Source of the DNA: Gnetum montanum
Taxonomy: Eukaryota; Streptophyta; Gnetopsida; Gnetales; Gnetaceae
DNA length: 64,000 nucleotides
Assembly (NCBI GenBank): GCA_015680685.1
Contig: MNCI01005876.1
Coordinates: 436,581-500,580 of the forward strand
Reading direction: 5' to 3'
Positions 46,392 to 56,745 of this stretch are shown here, one piece after another. Numbering within the stretch: the first letter of the stretch is position 1; each line of letters begins with the position of its first letter. The notes under the pieces are model-generated. The model was given only the letters and a program-made list of their open reading frames with translations. It had not been told where the DNA came from and did not search any database. The translations under genes were made by a program, and so were the position numbers.

Positions 46392-47246
46392 TGATGAGTC
46401 ATCATGGTTTGGCTGCATCAATGGGATGCTATCAACATGACCTCATCAATGTGATTCCATTGTTGCAATGTTTGACTCATTGACATCTACTAATTGACGG
46501 GGCATCCTATTTTCACCTATAAATATGGGCATTTCATTGCATTCATGGCAAGAAGTCTCATAGTTGTAGCAAAGCTCTAGTAGTTTTTCCACTCAAAAGT
46601 TAGAATATTTTCTGAGCACCTATAGTAGGAGTCAAAGAGTGTATGGATCTTTATTCAAGCACTCTGGTACTTGAGAAGTTCAGTTTTTGTGGTAATAAAG
46701 ATGAGCTTTCTAATTAAACTTTGTAGCAGTTGGACTAGATTAATTATTTTCTTTAAGTATTTAATATTCAAGCAATTTCCTTCAATGCTTTTAAGTAATT
46801 AAGTGATTAATTAATATAGATTAAATAGAAAACATAAGTACTACTACTTCTAGCATATCTATAATTCCTGATGATCCCAGTAACGCTTAACATTTGTTAA
46901 CCTAGTAGTGTTATACATGTTCAGGATGTGTATGGAAAGTGGGAACAGATGCTTATGTTAGGATTAGTTAAGTGATGGCTAGTTATTAGATTAGTTAAAT
47001 CTTAGATTAATAAATTCTTTATTATTTATTCATGTTCTTAGGAAACTTAAAACATAAAAGATAAAATGATAAAAATCATATGCCTTAGTTACACTTAACC
47101 ATACACTTGCACTTCACAAGTGGAATTGGGAAGACAACGATAACCCTATGGACTTAGAGAACTAAAGTCTATGGAATTCAACTAGATCACTAAGTGAACA
47201 CTAGTGATTCATATTGTTGGATGTAGGGTATACTCACTAATCATCA
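46392..47246 (+). repeat. 3' LTR of the gypsy element
   Basis: Starts TGATGAGTCATCATGG, ends CTAATCATCA. TATA box at 46518-46524. Many substitutions against the 5' LTR, so an old insertion. Confidence 0.9.
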
Positions 47247-47251
47247 TCATA

Positions 47252-47788
47252 CAATAGCTATATTTTGTAAGTAATCCTTTTTAGCAAGAAATGAAAATTA
47301 ATGTACTAAAAGTATAATTTACTAGTGCAAAGCTCATTTGAATTAAATAGAATTTATTTATTAAAGATATAAAACATTTATGATAAATTAATTCTAACAA
47401 CCACATTCTCAGAATAAACATTACAAAATTGAATAGCCCAAGAGATCCTCTAATCCTTGCTACTCGTAGACTCTGAGAGGTTTCTACTTCTTCCTCAAAC
47501 AAAGACATGCCATCATTTTTCTGATGGTAATGCAACTTTTCTAGTATCTTCAACCTAGTGTTTATGCCATTGAGTCACTTCTAAGTTTCTTTTGTACTCT
47601 CTAGTATTCATCTTGGAGGTTAGAAAAAACTTTAATTATCTACTCCAGTGTTTGGTGGGATATAGTGTTGCTTGTTTAGGCTGCTTTATGAGGCTTGTCT
47701 TAACATGTAGGATCCTAGCATTAGTAGTAGTAGGATCATCACCAAATTGATACTAAGATAAGTCAAGTGACCTATTTTTTTCATTAAA
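47252..47788. other. Unassigned stretch between two retroelements
   Basis: AT-rich. The 90-codon minus-strand frame at 47281-47553 shows no family motif. No feature supported. Confidence 0.4.
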
Positions 47789-48853
47789 TGTCCTAGATTT
47801 TATTGACCTTTTGGTATGTCAATACCTTGGAAAATGAAAAATGTGGAAAATGTGCTTGTAAAATCTTGCAGGGCTAGAAAGAACAAGACATGGACTACAT
47901 GACAATCAAGATAAGAACTTAGATGTGTTCAAGATGATATTAGAGTAAGAGCTAAGATGGTGTCAAGAAGAGATCGAGACAAAAGAACAAGTTGAGAGAT
48001 CAAAATGAGATCTGCATTCTTGAAGTTCCAACTAAGACAATAAGATGTCAAGCATACATGAAATTAGAAGAAGGTCTTCTAGTATTTGCATAGATGTTCG
48101 AAAATATTAGCAGATGTCCTACCGTTGAAAGCTCAGTCTTAGGCTAGATGTTCCACAAAAATAGCATGGGTCCCAATTACTGTGAAGACATCCTAGCTAG
48201 AATACCTTAGCTGAGATGTACTAAATTTTAGTAGGATGTCCAACTTGCAAGTGGATGGTTTTTAGTGAGACATCCCAAGCTTGAATAGGATGTTCCAACT
48301 AGCCATTTCCTAGCCGTTGCATGAATTTTGAGGGTTATTTGAAAAGAAAAAGGGTATAAAATAGAATGGAATCCTTATGAAAGTGACAAGTACTATTCAT
48401 GTGATTATCCCATCATTATCTACATCAAGTGAATTTGTTGTGTTTCTTAATTCTTCATCATTTGTAAATTGTTTTATGAAAGCCTAAGTCCAAGGAATTT
48501 GTAAAGCATAGCTACATTCTCTCTTTGATTTTATTTCTCCTTTTCTAAGCCTTGAAATGTTGAAGTGCTTCCTTCAAGAAGGCATCTATTGAGCTTATCA
48601 AGACCTTGTAGGGTTGAGTATGTTTCCAAGGAGAAACACTTCATGAGGAGCTCAAACTTTGTAAATGTTGTGGTGCCCTTTTTTAAACCACATTTTTGTA
48701 GAAATAAAGTCTGAAGATGTGTAAGGATTCTACACTCTGAGTGTGAACATACTCAAATTGGGAAACTGAATAAATTTATGGGAGGTTTTGTTTGTCTTGG
48801 TTTTTTGAATTGTTGAACTTATTTAATCCCCCTTCTAAGTTCTTGGTCCTTAA

Positions 48854-48869
48854 GTGGTATTGAAGCTTG
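48854..48869 (+). other. Primer binding site of the second copia element
   Basis: TGGTATTGAAGCTTGG resembles the initiator-Met site TGGTATCAGAGCTTGG apart from two adjacent transitions. It follows TTTAATCCCCCTTCTAAG, a typical copia LTR end. Confidence 0.75.
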
Positions 48870-48899
48870 GTACTCTCATTTTTTAAGCTTAACATCTCA

Positions 48900-50474
48900 A
48901 GAGTGAATGATAAAAGGACATCATACACCAAGCCTTCAATGTTTGATGGCATCAACTTCATGTATTGAAATGCTAGAATACAATGATTCTTTGAATCCAT
49001 GAAGTTTGAAGTCTGGGAATCCATCCTTGAAGGATACTCTTCATCCATCAACACCACCATAAGAGCTTCAAAGGCATGAAGCAAATGGATCTAAGATGAA
49101 AAAATAAGTTCATGTTTGATTCAAAAGTAAAAAATTATCTTTATTATGCATTAAGTAAATCTAAATTTAATAGAGTAGTTGAGTGTAAAACCATGAAAGA
49201 AATTGGAAAACTCTAGAAGCTACCTATAAAGGTACATCTTTTGTCAAGCAATTTAAGCTTCTAGTGTTACAAAGTAAGTATGATAAACTCAAAATGAACG
49301 AAGGAGAGAAAATAAAGGACTACTTTTGTAAAGCTAATGATTTAGTTGTAGCCATCTGAGGAACAAGAAAAGATTTACCTAAAAGCTATGTTATTATTAA
49401 AATGATTAGAACTTTTAGCCTAAGTATATATCAAAAGTTACAACCATGGAAGAAATTAGATATTTCTTAGTCATAAAATTCAAAGAGCTTTAAAGTGCAC
49501 TCATTACTTATGAGATGAATCTCATTAATGAAGGTACAATCAAAGAAAATCCTATTATCCTCAAAAGTTTATCAAAGGTGAAGAAGCCACCTGAACATAA
49601 AGCAAATAGTGAAGATGAATTGGCTCTTTTGACTAGAAGACTTTAAAGATTACTTCCTTGGAAAAGAAAGAGCCTCAACCAATCTAGCATCAAAGGAAAG
49701 GAATGAGGTAAGAATTTTAAAAATTCTAATCTTGATGCATCATCTATGGAATGTTGGGTTTGTGATGGTAGAGGCTATGAGGCCTTTGAATGTCCAAGTG
49801 TTGACAAGTTTCAACAGAGCGATCCATTTGAAGGTTTAATGAAAGAAAAAAAATCTTTACACTAGGTGGAATGATGAACAAAGAAGGAAGAAAGCAGATG
49901 ATTCTATGAAAAATTCAAATTTGATCTACATGGCTCTTACACATGAAAATTCTACATAAGACCTTGAAGAGTCTTTGAGGATAGGTATAGTGAAATGCAT
50001 GAGGAACTTATCTCTCTTCATTATTTTCTTAAGATATTAAAAAAGAGTGTACATAGAAGAGAGGATGAAATTTCTAATCTCTATAATATATGCTCCACTC
50101 TAAAAATAGAACTCTCAAATGTAAAGGCTAAGGTCCAATTACTAACTCATTTATATGAGCAAAAGTTTAGAGTCTCATGTGACACAAAGTTTAGAAAAAA
50201 TTAGGAAGTGTCTCAAAATCAACACAATGATAAAGATCTGGAAGAGATTTTTCAAAAAGACCCTTACATAAATTTGGTTTCATCCAAAAGAAGAAATAAT
50301 ACCATGTTTAATTATCCAATCCAAATTAGAGATGCTACATATTTTTGCTGTGAAATTTGTGGTCATGTACAAACTTACCATTGGATCACAATAACATGGA
50401 TACATGGTCTTACCAAGAGAAGTCTAGAAAGTGTAATTTACAAGGTAGAAAAGCTAATAAAGAAGAGGAAGTTA
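48900..50474 (+). pseudogene. Gag of the second copia element (broken)
   Basis: The N-terminal motif is PSMFDGINFMY.NARIQ.FF and SMKFEVWESILEGY (48928-49055). UBN2 core: GTSFVKQFKLLVLQSKYDKL, KIKDYFCKANDLVV (49230-49350). The zinc knuckle near 49755 reads CWVCDGRGYEAFECPS, in which the knuckle His is Tyr (CAT to TAT). A C-terminal part is open at 49995-50204 and 50208-50477. Numerous stops and frame changes. Confidence 0.75.
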
Positions 50475-50477
50475 TGA

Positions 50478-51059
50478 TCATTGATGAAATTTGAGGATTA
50501 GAACCCATAACTAGCAAAACTTATCAATCCTCTCATTTTGGAAAACATGAGCATGAAAAAGCAACAACCTCAAATAAATTTAGAGTTTTAAGCAAAGATG
50601 CAGATGATAGAAAAGGTAAGGAATAGTTGCATGCTTGGGAGGTACTCTATGATGGAGGATCTTATTTTAAGCTTCATTACTCATGTTCTTGCTTAGAAAC
50701 AAGAAAGGTAAGTAATGGTAAATCTTTATTCCTTATCTTGGTAAACTTAGTTTAGACTACTTTATTTTTATAGATGTTAGTAGTTAAAAAAGTAACTGAA
50801 TGGATGCTAATGGAACTCTTTGGTTATCCAAAGAAAACCTCACTTAATCTTGTAAGATGTTGAGATGTAGATAAAAACATGTGACTATGGACATTAAATT
50901 AACTTAAGGAAGGATCAAGGAACAAGAACTCACAAAGTAGGGTTTGGTAAGTTTGCATGTTATGATCTATAGTGGTAAGATCATCATATTTCTATCAAAA
51001 CATATATATGATCTAGGTCATATGATGCAAATTTTATTATACTTGTATTACTTGTTGGG
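50478..51059 (+). other. Degraded remainder of the second copia element
   Basis: Short plus-strand frames only. I cannot identify protease here. The stretch ends at the inverted LTR fragment. Confidence 0.4.
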
Positions 51060-51062
51060 TGA

Positions 51063-51619
51063 TGATGAGCAACAAGGACCCCCTAGTCCAACCATATGAA
51101 TCACAAGCATTACACTAATGATTTGGTCAAATTCCATGGACTTAGCCCTTAAATGCGCTAGGCAAGGATAGTAACTTAAAGACATGATCGTTGTCTTCTT
51201 GACATCACTTGTGTAAGCTCAAATATATGGTTAAGTGTAAGCCAAGGCACATGATTTGTATTTGTATTTTTATATTTTATCTAATGTGAAATAAAGAGAA
51301 TTAATTAAAGATTAACTATTCAATTATCTAATGTTTTAATCTTACTAGCTTAACATAAGCATCTAGGCCCACCCTCTATACATCCTGAACTCATTATAAA
51401 TGCCACTAGGTTACAAAGTGTTAGATTGCTAGATGAACTACGCAATAACACCATTGAGATTATGAAGCATTAACAGTATGCTCAAGGTAATCGTACTTAT
51501 GTGTATTAATTAACCATGTTAATTAACTAAGAACATAGATGTAAAATGCACGAATAATAAAGTACATGGAAATAAACATTAATCTGTTCTAAGTACTACA
51601 CAAGTTTTTGAACCAGTGC
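51063..51619 (-). mobile_element. Inverted LTR fragment of the gypsy family
   Basis: On the minus strand this ends TTGTTGCTCATCA and aligns with the last 550 bases of the LTRs at 35734-36603 and 46392-47246 (for example AACCTAGTGGCATT and ATGTTAAGCTAG). No PBS complement precedes it, so it is a solo or truncated LTR. Its left part in LTR terms is missing, and the TRIM-like element begins at 51625. Confidence 0.75.
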
Positions 51620-51624
51620 CAAGA

Positions 51625-52351
51625 TGGCCACCGGGTGAGTCGCAGAGGAATATTTTTACCTCACCAAGTGATAGCGCTAAGTGCTTCGACACCTAGCCAG
51701 CTACTCCCAACGACGCATATCACATCTTTAGGCATGGGCATTCCTGGCCTAGCCAGTACTCCAGTATCTGGCAGGGTATCTCCCAGTAGCTCCCACATCA
51801 GTTCACCAGAGATGCACCAACACCTCTGATAGGCACGGGCATTCCCGGCCTTACCAGTACACTCTTGTAACTGGCACTTCCTCTTGTCGCCCCAACAGGA
51901 GGGTGGTCTGGCCTCGCACCAGACTGGCATGGCTCTCCTGCCAGCCGGGCACCACACCAAGATGCCTTCTTGGCTGCCTACATACCTACTTGCAGTGTAG
52001 GATCAGGGCCATGTAGTTCTAAATCTGCATCGACCCCAACTCGCCGTAGCAAGAGTGCATGCGATACATGCATGGACATCTCCAAACGTAACCGCTCGCA
52101 TGTGCCACACCCAAAGGTAACAGATGCGCATGCACTGCATCTAGATCAGTCCATCTACAGCCTCTTTGCATGCGTTGCCCCTAGCTCTATCTGTTTAGGT
52201 AACACCAGCTACCTAGCGCACCTGCTACGCGCTCGTTACGCAAGTCATCTGTAGAGAACAGATGCCTTGCCACACCCCTGGTGTGAACCCTCCATAGCTC
52301 ATGCGTGCCTAGGCACGAGCATTCGCATTGGGAGCTCAAAGGGCCATGAAA
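51625..52351 (-). repeat. 3' LTR of the TRIM-like element
   Basis: Aligns with 52810-53533 nearly base for base, for example CCTAGCCAGCTACTCCCAAC and TGCATCTAGATCAGTCCATC. Differences are mainly transitions. Plus-strand frames inside it are not genes. Confidence 0.9.
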
Positions 52352-52365
52352 AACCCACCCCCACC
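52352..52365 (-). other. Polypurine tract of the TRIM-like element
   Basis: Minus strand GGTGGGGGTGGGTT immediately before the 3' LTR. Confidence 0.75.
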
Positions 52366-52790
52366 GGATGAGAAGTTCGACATCCTCGTCGAAAGTCCCC
52401 TTTGAGTAGGAGTTCGAACAACTCCTCGCCACGGTCTATTGTGGCGTCCATTTCACTACCGTCCTTCACCGAGAACAAGTAGTTTTTTCAACTCAGCAAA
52501 CATGCTGCCTAGTTCTCCTAACCAGGTCGATCAAAGCAATCGAAGTCGAACTTCGTAAGGTACTCCAACACCTTGCCTGCAGCTTTGGAGAACACCGACT
52601 CTCCATATGGGACATACAAAGGTTTGAAGGTAGCAAGCCTCCAACAGCTCCCGTAACTGCCTCTGCAGTTCATCCCACTCTTGTGGGGAATGTCCAACAT
52701 GGAACACTCACAGGCACACTCGCCCTGGTTCCATTTGCTTGCGCAACTTAGCAAGCTTTGTGAGTCGACTCCTTCGACTCTACAAGGTCT
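52366..52790 (-). other. Internal region of the TRIM-like element
   Basis: No intact gene. The minus-strand frame at 52518-52808 contains a short stretch (VPYGESVFSKAAGKVL) that may echo the start of a gypsy reverse transcriptase (PYG.PV.F..K..G), which is weak evidence for descent from a Ty3/gypsy parent. Confidence 0.4.
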
Positions 52791-52792
52791 GC

Positions 52793-52808
52793 CTTGCTCC
52801 GATACCAA
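52793..52808 (-). other. Primer binding site of the TRIM-like element
   Basis: Minus strand TGGTATCGGAGCAAGG, close to the initiator-Met tRNA site TGGTATCAGAGC. It starts directly after the 5' LTR end CAGTGACA and two bases. Confidence 0.85.
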
Positions 52809-52809
52809 T

Positions 52810-53533
52810 TGTCACTGGGTGAGTCGCAGCGGAATATTTTTACCTCACCAAGTAATAGCACTAAGTGCTCCAACACCTAGCCAGCTACTCCCAACGACGC
52901 ATATCTCGTCTTTAGGCACAGGCATTCCCGACTTGGCCAGTACTCCAGTATCTGGCATGCTACCTCCTAGTAGCTCCCACAACAATTCACTAGAGATGCA
53001 CCAACACCTCTGATAGGCGTGGGCATTCCCGGCCTTACCAATACGCTCTTGTAACTGTCACTTCCTCCTGTCGCCCCAACAGGAGGGTGGTCTGGCCTCG
53101 CACCAGACCGGCATGGCTCTCCCGCCAGCCGGGCACCGCACCAAGATGCCTTCTTGGCTGCCTACATACCTACTCTCAGCATAGGATCAGGGCCATGTAG
53201 TTCTAAATCTACATCGGCCCCAACTTGCCATAGCAAGAGTGCATGCGATATGCCTGGACGTCTCCAAACGTAACCGCTTGCATATGCCACACCCAAAGCT
53301 AACAGATGCGCATGCACTGCATCTAGATCAGTCCATCTGCAGCCTCTTTGCATGCGTTGCCCCTAGCTCCATCTGTTTAGGTAACACCAACTACCTAGCG
53401 CACCTGCTACGCGCTCGTTACGCAAGTCATCTGTAGAGAACAGATGCCTTGCCACACCCCTGGTGTGAACCCTCCATAGCTCATGCGTGCCTAGGCACGA
53501 GCATTCGCATTGGGAGCTCAAAGGGTCGTGACA
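52810..53533 (-). repeat. 5' LTR of the TRIM-like element
   Basis: TGTCAC/GTGACA inverted ends on the minus strand. Near-identical to the 3' LTR. Confidence 0.9.
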
Positions 53534-53536
53534 AGA

Positions 53537-54147
53537 AATTTTGAATTTAAAGGAAATTTTATATAAAAACATTAAAGATAACTCAAAATTGATGAGAAGT
53601 TGATCATAAAATCATGCATAAATTCAAAAATGATATCCATGATGTTCTTGAAGATGTGAGGTTTGGTTCAGAGCCATGATCAACAAAAATTATGCAAGTG
53701 GATCCTCCACAAAGAAGGCTCCTACCATAATGCCCTTACATAACTATTTCTATAGATGTTTGCAAAAACAAAGTTTGTAAACCAGAGAATCTCAGAATAA
53801 CTTTGTACAAGAGCTTCAACCCAAATAGGCACAAATATTAGTTGAAGATGAGTAGCCATAGGAATCCAGTTCCCAACTGTCAACACGATTCCGAAAATGT
53901 AGGCAGAATCACAGTTCCGGTAAAGCATAGTGTAACAGCATACTTGTTACACTACAAGTAAGGTGAGATCGTCATCGATCTTCTACATAACAAACGGTAT
54001 GTACGTCACCCACCAAAAATAATAAAAAAAGAAATCCCACAGAGTAATTTGTGCAGAATTTCTGCATGGAATTACCGTCATGAATTGAAACAACAATGAC
54101 AATGATCCGATTAACACAGCAATGTAGCGGCCGAGGCAGCAAGGGAC
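53537..54147. other. Unassigned DNA upstream of MIR399
   Basis: AT-rich, no retroelement domain or long ORF. It may include distal promoter sequence of MIR399. Confidence 0.4.
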
Positions 54148-54153
54148 CACGTG
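54148..54153. promoter_or_regulatory. G-box in the MIR399 upstream region
   Basis: CACGTG in GACCACGTGTGTGG, a core bHLH/bZIP binding motif, about 265 bp before the TATA box. Function here is inferred only from the motif. Confidence 0.4.
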
Positions 54154-54290
54154 TGTGGAGTTTCCACTAAAGAAGTTAAGTTGCTCATTTTCAGGCTGCA
54201 TCGATCTTAAGCACAAACGGATTCAACTTTAATTGCAGTTGGCCGGACCCACAAGTCTAGGCACGACATATTCCAGTCTGAGGATGCGGG

Positions 54291-54298
54291 GAATATGC
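54291..54298. promoter_or_regulatory. P1BS element 1 (GAATATGC)
   Basis: Matches GNATATNC, the binding site of PHR1-type MYB-CC factors that activate phosphate-starvation genes, including MIR399 in other plants. First of four in 110 bp upstream of the TATA box. Confidence 0.75.
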
Positions 54299-54317
54299 TA
54301 ATATTCCTCCTCAGTCG

Positions 54318-54325
54318 GTATATGC
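54318..54325. promoter_or_regulatory. P1BS element 2 (GTATATGC)
   Basis: Matches GNATATNC; 27 bp after element 1. Confidence 0.75.
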
Positions 54326-54372
54326 TTTGACCAAAAGTCCGTGTGGAGGGATTTATCTGCATCGTTGGAAAT

Positions 54373-54380
54373 GCATATGC
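54373..54380. promoter_or_regulatory. P1BS element 3 (GCATATGC)
   Basis: Matches GNATATNC and is a perfect palindrome, the form bound well by PHR1 dimers. Confidence 0.8.
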
Positions 54381-54392
54381 TTATTCATCGCA

Positions 54393-54400
54393 GAATATCC
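54393..54400. promoter_or_regulatory. P1BS element 4 (GAATATCC)
   Basis: Matches GNATATNC; 20 bp after element 3 and 13 bp before the TATA box. Confidence 0.75.
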
Positions 54401-54412
54401 AGTTCTTTACAT

Positions 54413-54420
54413 TATATAAA
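54413..54420 (+). promoter_or_regulatory. TATA box of MIR399
   Basis: TATATAAA in ACATTATATAAAAGTAACC. Transcription would be expected to start near 54443-54450, about 45 bp before the precursor stem. Spacing to P1BS elements and hairpin makes a compact RNA polymerase II promoter. Confidence 0.8.
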
Positions 54421-54490
54421 AGTAACCGTTGATCGTTTCAATAATCAAGGCAACTGAGCATTTCAAAACTTCAAATGTCAAAGTTCGTGA

Positions 54491-54617
54491 AAATGCAGAA
54501 TATTTGCAGGCAACTCTCTTTTGGCGGATGAATCACCAAGCACGGAGCATCACAGACATGGCTGGCTTAACAGCTCCTTCTGCCAAAGGAGAGTTGCCCT
54601 GCGAAGTTTCTGCATTA
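54491..54617 (+). ncRNA. MIR399: microRNA precursor miR399
   Basis: The 3' arm at 54581-54601 begins TGCCAAAGGAGAGTTGCCCT and ends with G, identical to the mature miR399 of many seed plants; miR399 is known to come from the 3' arm. The 5' arm (CAGGCAACTCTCTTTTGGCG, 54507-54526) pairs with it over its length, with one bulge and a few mismatches, across a 54-nt loop. The stem extends below the duplex by AATGCAGAA (54492-54500) against TTTCTGCATT (54607-54616). miR399 directs cleavage of PHO2/UBC24 mRNA, whose product is an E2 enzyme that removes phosphate transporters, and so raises phosphate uptake when phosphate is short. Four P1BS elements and a TATA box lie directly upstream. A 71-codon ORF from 54528 overlaps the hairpin and is probably not a gene. 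Confidence 0.95.
54581..54601 (+). ncRNA. miR399: Mature miR399
   Basis: 21 nt with 5' T (U in RNA), as preferred by AGO1. Sequence TGCCAAAGGAGAGTTGCCCT followed by G, with no mismatch to the conserved family form as I know it. Confidence 0.95.
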
Positions 54618-56274
54618 ATTAATAATTATTATCATTTAAAATCTGCTGTTACTCTGCCATATTGCAGAACCTCGCAGTCCGTGCAATGTCTTATTAGGAA
54701 TTGCATTTTTGAAAATTCCTTTGTTTATAATTGTATATGACAGCTCGACCTTGTTCAGTAAGTGGCATCTTCTTAAGCTTCTTAATTTTCTTTCCGTGAT
54801 TATTTTTTATCCAATCTCAACTTAACTTGCTTGAGGCTTGTTATTCAGTGCTTAGTTTCGAAAAGCAGAACTACAGAATGCCAAGGTGAAAGACAGTTTA
54901 CAAATCTGAAGTTCGACGTGACTTCGCTGCAACAAAAACAAGCGTTAACTGCATACAACAGGAGTTGTCTTTTAACGTGAAATTTCGTTCATTGAAGACG
55001 TGGGATCTGAACCTGCGTTATTTTGTTCATTTGTTATTAAATCACGCTAATTTCTCCTCTTCTCTCTTGTCCAAATGTATACCCATTTCAGTATAATAAT
55101 ACCTAAATCTCTGTTGTTACGAATTGTCGGAAAGGCATCTGGATATAAGGATAACAAGCCAAGCCAGCTTTATGCACGTGAACGAGGGAGGATGCTGGGC
55201 TGCACTGAAAACCATTAACTTGTATAATGCTTAACAGTTTTCCTTTTCACAGAATAAGTACTCTTTCAAAGGTTACAATTTCTTTCTTTGCAAGATTCTT
55301 GTTACCTAAGTATGCATGGTGCAAACATGGTTATTCATAAATATTAGTGGCACAAAAATAACATAACAACAAAGGAAAATAACTTGCAGAATGGAGTGAG
55401 AGAGAAACAAGGGAGATAAACAGGAAAGCAACTTCTCAACTTTTTACAAAAATCTTCAAAACTATAATGATACATAAATATGATACATAGATATGTTTAC
55501 GATGATCACAAGTCACTTTCACACAACAAACCTTACACAAGAGACCACACACTCTAAATGAATGCACTCACCATAACCAGCACAAGATGGATTTAAATAG
55601 CCACACACTCTCAACTCACTAGCCATAACCAACTTAAGATGGATTTAAATAGCCATTGAACGTTAAAAGAATGGAAACAACCAATAATTAACTTAGACAG
55701 ATCTTCACTTTTCTTTTACAACAAGTTTTAGAAATCTTAACTCTTCTCTAGAAGATTCTAAAACTAATAAAAGAGGAAAGTGAAGTTCAAACAAGGTTAG
55801 CTATAGATTTTGTCTTCATATCTCTAACAACTCCTTCCTAGGCCAAAACTCTTCAAATCTAATCCTCTTTCAATTATACAATGCCCATTGGTTTGGTAAA
55901 TGAAGATGTCACATGAAGGTAGCCTCTGATATAAAGATTCATGATTTATACCACTTGTGGTATCGCGTCTCTCTAATGCCATTCTCTTTACCACCTTTTC
56001 TTTCCATTTCGTTCCCACTATACTTATTTATATTTAAAGCCTTATCTTCACTAGTACAAGGTGAAAACTAGCAAATGTAGCTCTATCATCACTTGTAAAT
56101 TGAAGTAAATTGGAAATAATTTGTTGGTTCATTTCTAGTGCTCATGGAATCAAAGGAAGTTACATCTCCAGCTAATATGTAAAATCTTTATAATGACATT
56201 ATGCTTTTTGGGAAATTTTAATACTAAGTATAAAGTATGATGAATTATATAGTTTAGGAATATAAAAAGGTAGG
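54618..56274. other. Unassigned DNA downstream of MIR399
   Basis: The first few hundred bases are probably the rest of the primary miR399 transcript; no terminator can be fixed. At 55571-55603 and 55622-55654 a 33-bp block (CCATAACCAGCACAAGATGG and onward) is repeated imperfectly. No gene recognised; the 64-codon minus-strand frame at 55824-56018 has no family motif. Confidence 0.45.
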
Positions 56275-56497
56275 AACAAATTTTTTTTTTAACCATGACT
56301 AAAATCTGTATCTATATGATAATATAACTATGTAAAATATCATTATGGTATTATTGTTTTACATTATTGGTAATAGTTTTACAAGAATTGGACTTTATGT
56401 ATAATATTCTATTAGTGTAGTATGATAAGTGGGTCCTAGAATGCTTCTATCACACAATATGGGTAATAAAGTTGAATTGTCAATGTGGTTGTATATT
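56275..56497. repeat. Duplicated segment, copy B, part 1
   Basis: Aligns with 124-361 of copy A. It ends with CAATGTGGTTGTATATT (56481-56497), the left target-site duplication of the LINE. Confidence 0.85.
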
Positions 56498-56661
56498 TTT
56501 TTTTTTTGAAAAAGGTCAGGCTATATTAATTATCAAAATGGAAAAAAAACAAGGAGAAGCTATACACAGGCACAGCGTGGGCCAGGGCTGCTGGCCCCAC
56601 CGGACAAGGAAATCCCCACCAAGAACACCCGTAGCCAAAAAGACCACCCACCCCCAAGACC

Positions 56662-56745
56662 AAAATTTCCCGTCAGAAAAGACACCACCCAGGGCGCCCA
56701 GACAAAATTTCCCGTCAGGAAAGACTCCACCCAGGGCGCCCAGAC
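56662..56745 (-). repeat. Two 42-bp tandem repeats in the LINE 3' UTR
   Basis: AAAATTTCCCGTCAG(A/G)AAAG, then AC(A/T)CCACCCAGGGCGCCCA, at 56662-56703 and 56704-56745, differing at two positions. A partial third form precedes them (ACCACCCACCCCCAAGACC). Confidence 0.85.

Larger units (their letters stand above)
35734..47246 (+). mobile_element. Ty3/gypsy retrotransposon, 11.5 kb, with an extra ORF after pol
   Basis: LTRs at 35734-36603 and 46392-47246. Flanks TTATA (35729-35733) and TCATA (47247-47251) form a 4/5 target duplication. Order: PBS, gag, reverse transcriptase, RNase H, integrase, a 2 kb AT-rich gap, a long broken ORF rich in coiled coil, 3' LTR. Length, the PBS type and an ORF in the env position suggest an Athila-like element; the clade is an inference. 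All ORFs are broken and no protease motif is visible between gag and RT. Confidence 0.85.
47789..51059 (+). mobile_element. 5' part of a second Ty1/copia element
   Basis: An LTR-like block (47789 to about 48852), a PBS and a decayed gag are in the right order, but no protease, integrase or RT follows. The element is truncated on the right where an inverted gypsy LTR begins at 51063. The left boundary TGTCCTAGATTTT is a guess, as no 3' LTR is present for comparison. Confidence 0.65.
51625..53533 (-). mobile_element. Non-autonomous TRIM-like LTR retrotransposon, 1.9 kb
   Basis: Two direct LTRs of about 725 bp (51625-52351 and 52810-53533) flank only 458 bp. On the minus strand the 5' LTR runs TGTCACGACC...CAGTGACA, followed by a PBS and, after the internal part, a polypurine tract. 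CAAGA precedes the left end (51620-51624) and occurs at 53532-53536 overlapping the terminal CA, a possible target duplication. GC-rich against its surroundings. With LTRs longer than classical TRIMs it could also be an internally deleted element. Confidence 0.85.

Noticed and set aside
51608-53572. ORFs of 80-110 codons on both strands
   Set aside because: They lie in the LTRs of the TRIM-like element and repeat in both LTR copies; no family motif.
54429-54740. Plus-strand ORF of up to 103 codons after a good TATA box, first read as a small protein gene
   Set aside because: The frame overlaps the miR399 hairpin, its first ATG in frame is at 54528, another ATG (54475) opens a different short frame, and the sequence is explained by the microRNA precursor.
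55824-56018. 64-codon minus-strand ORF near the left end of copy B
   Set aside because: No motif, no supporting neighbours; may be part of an unrecognised LTR.
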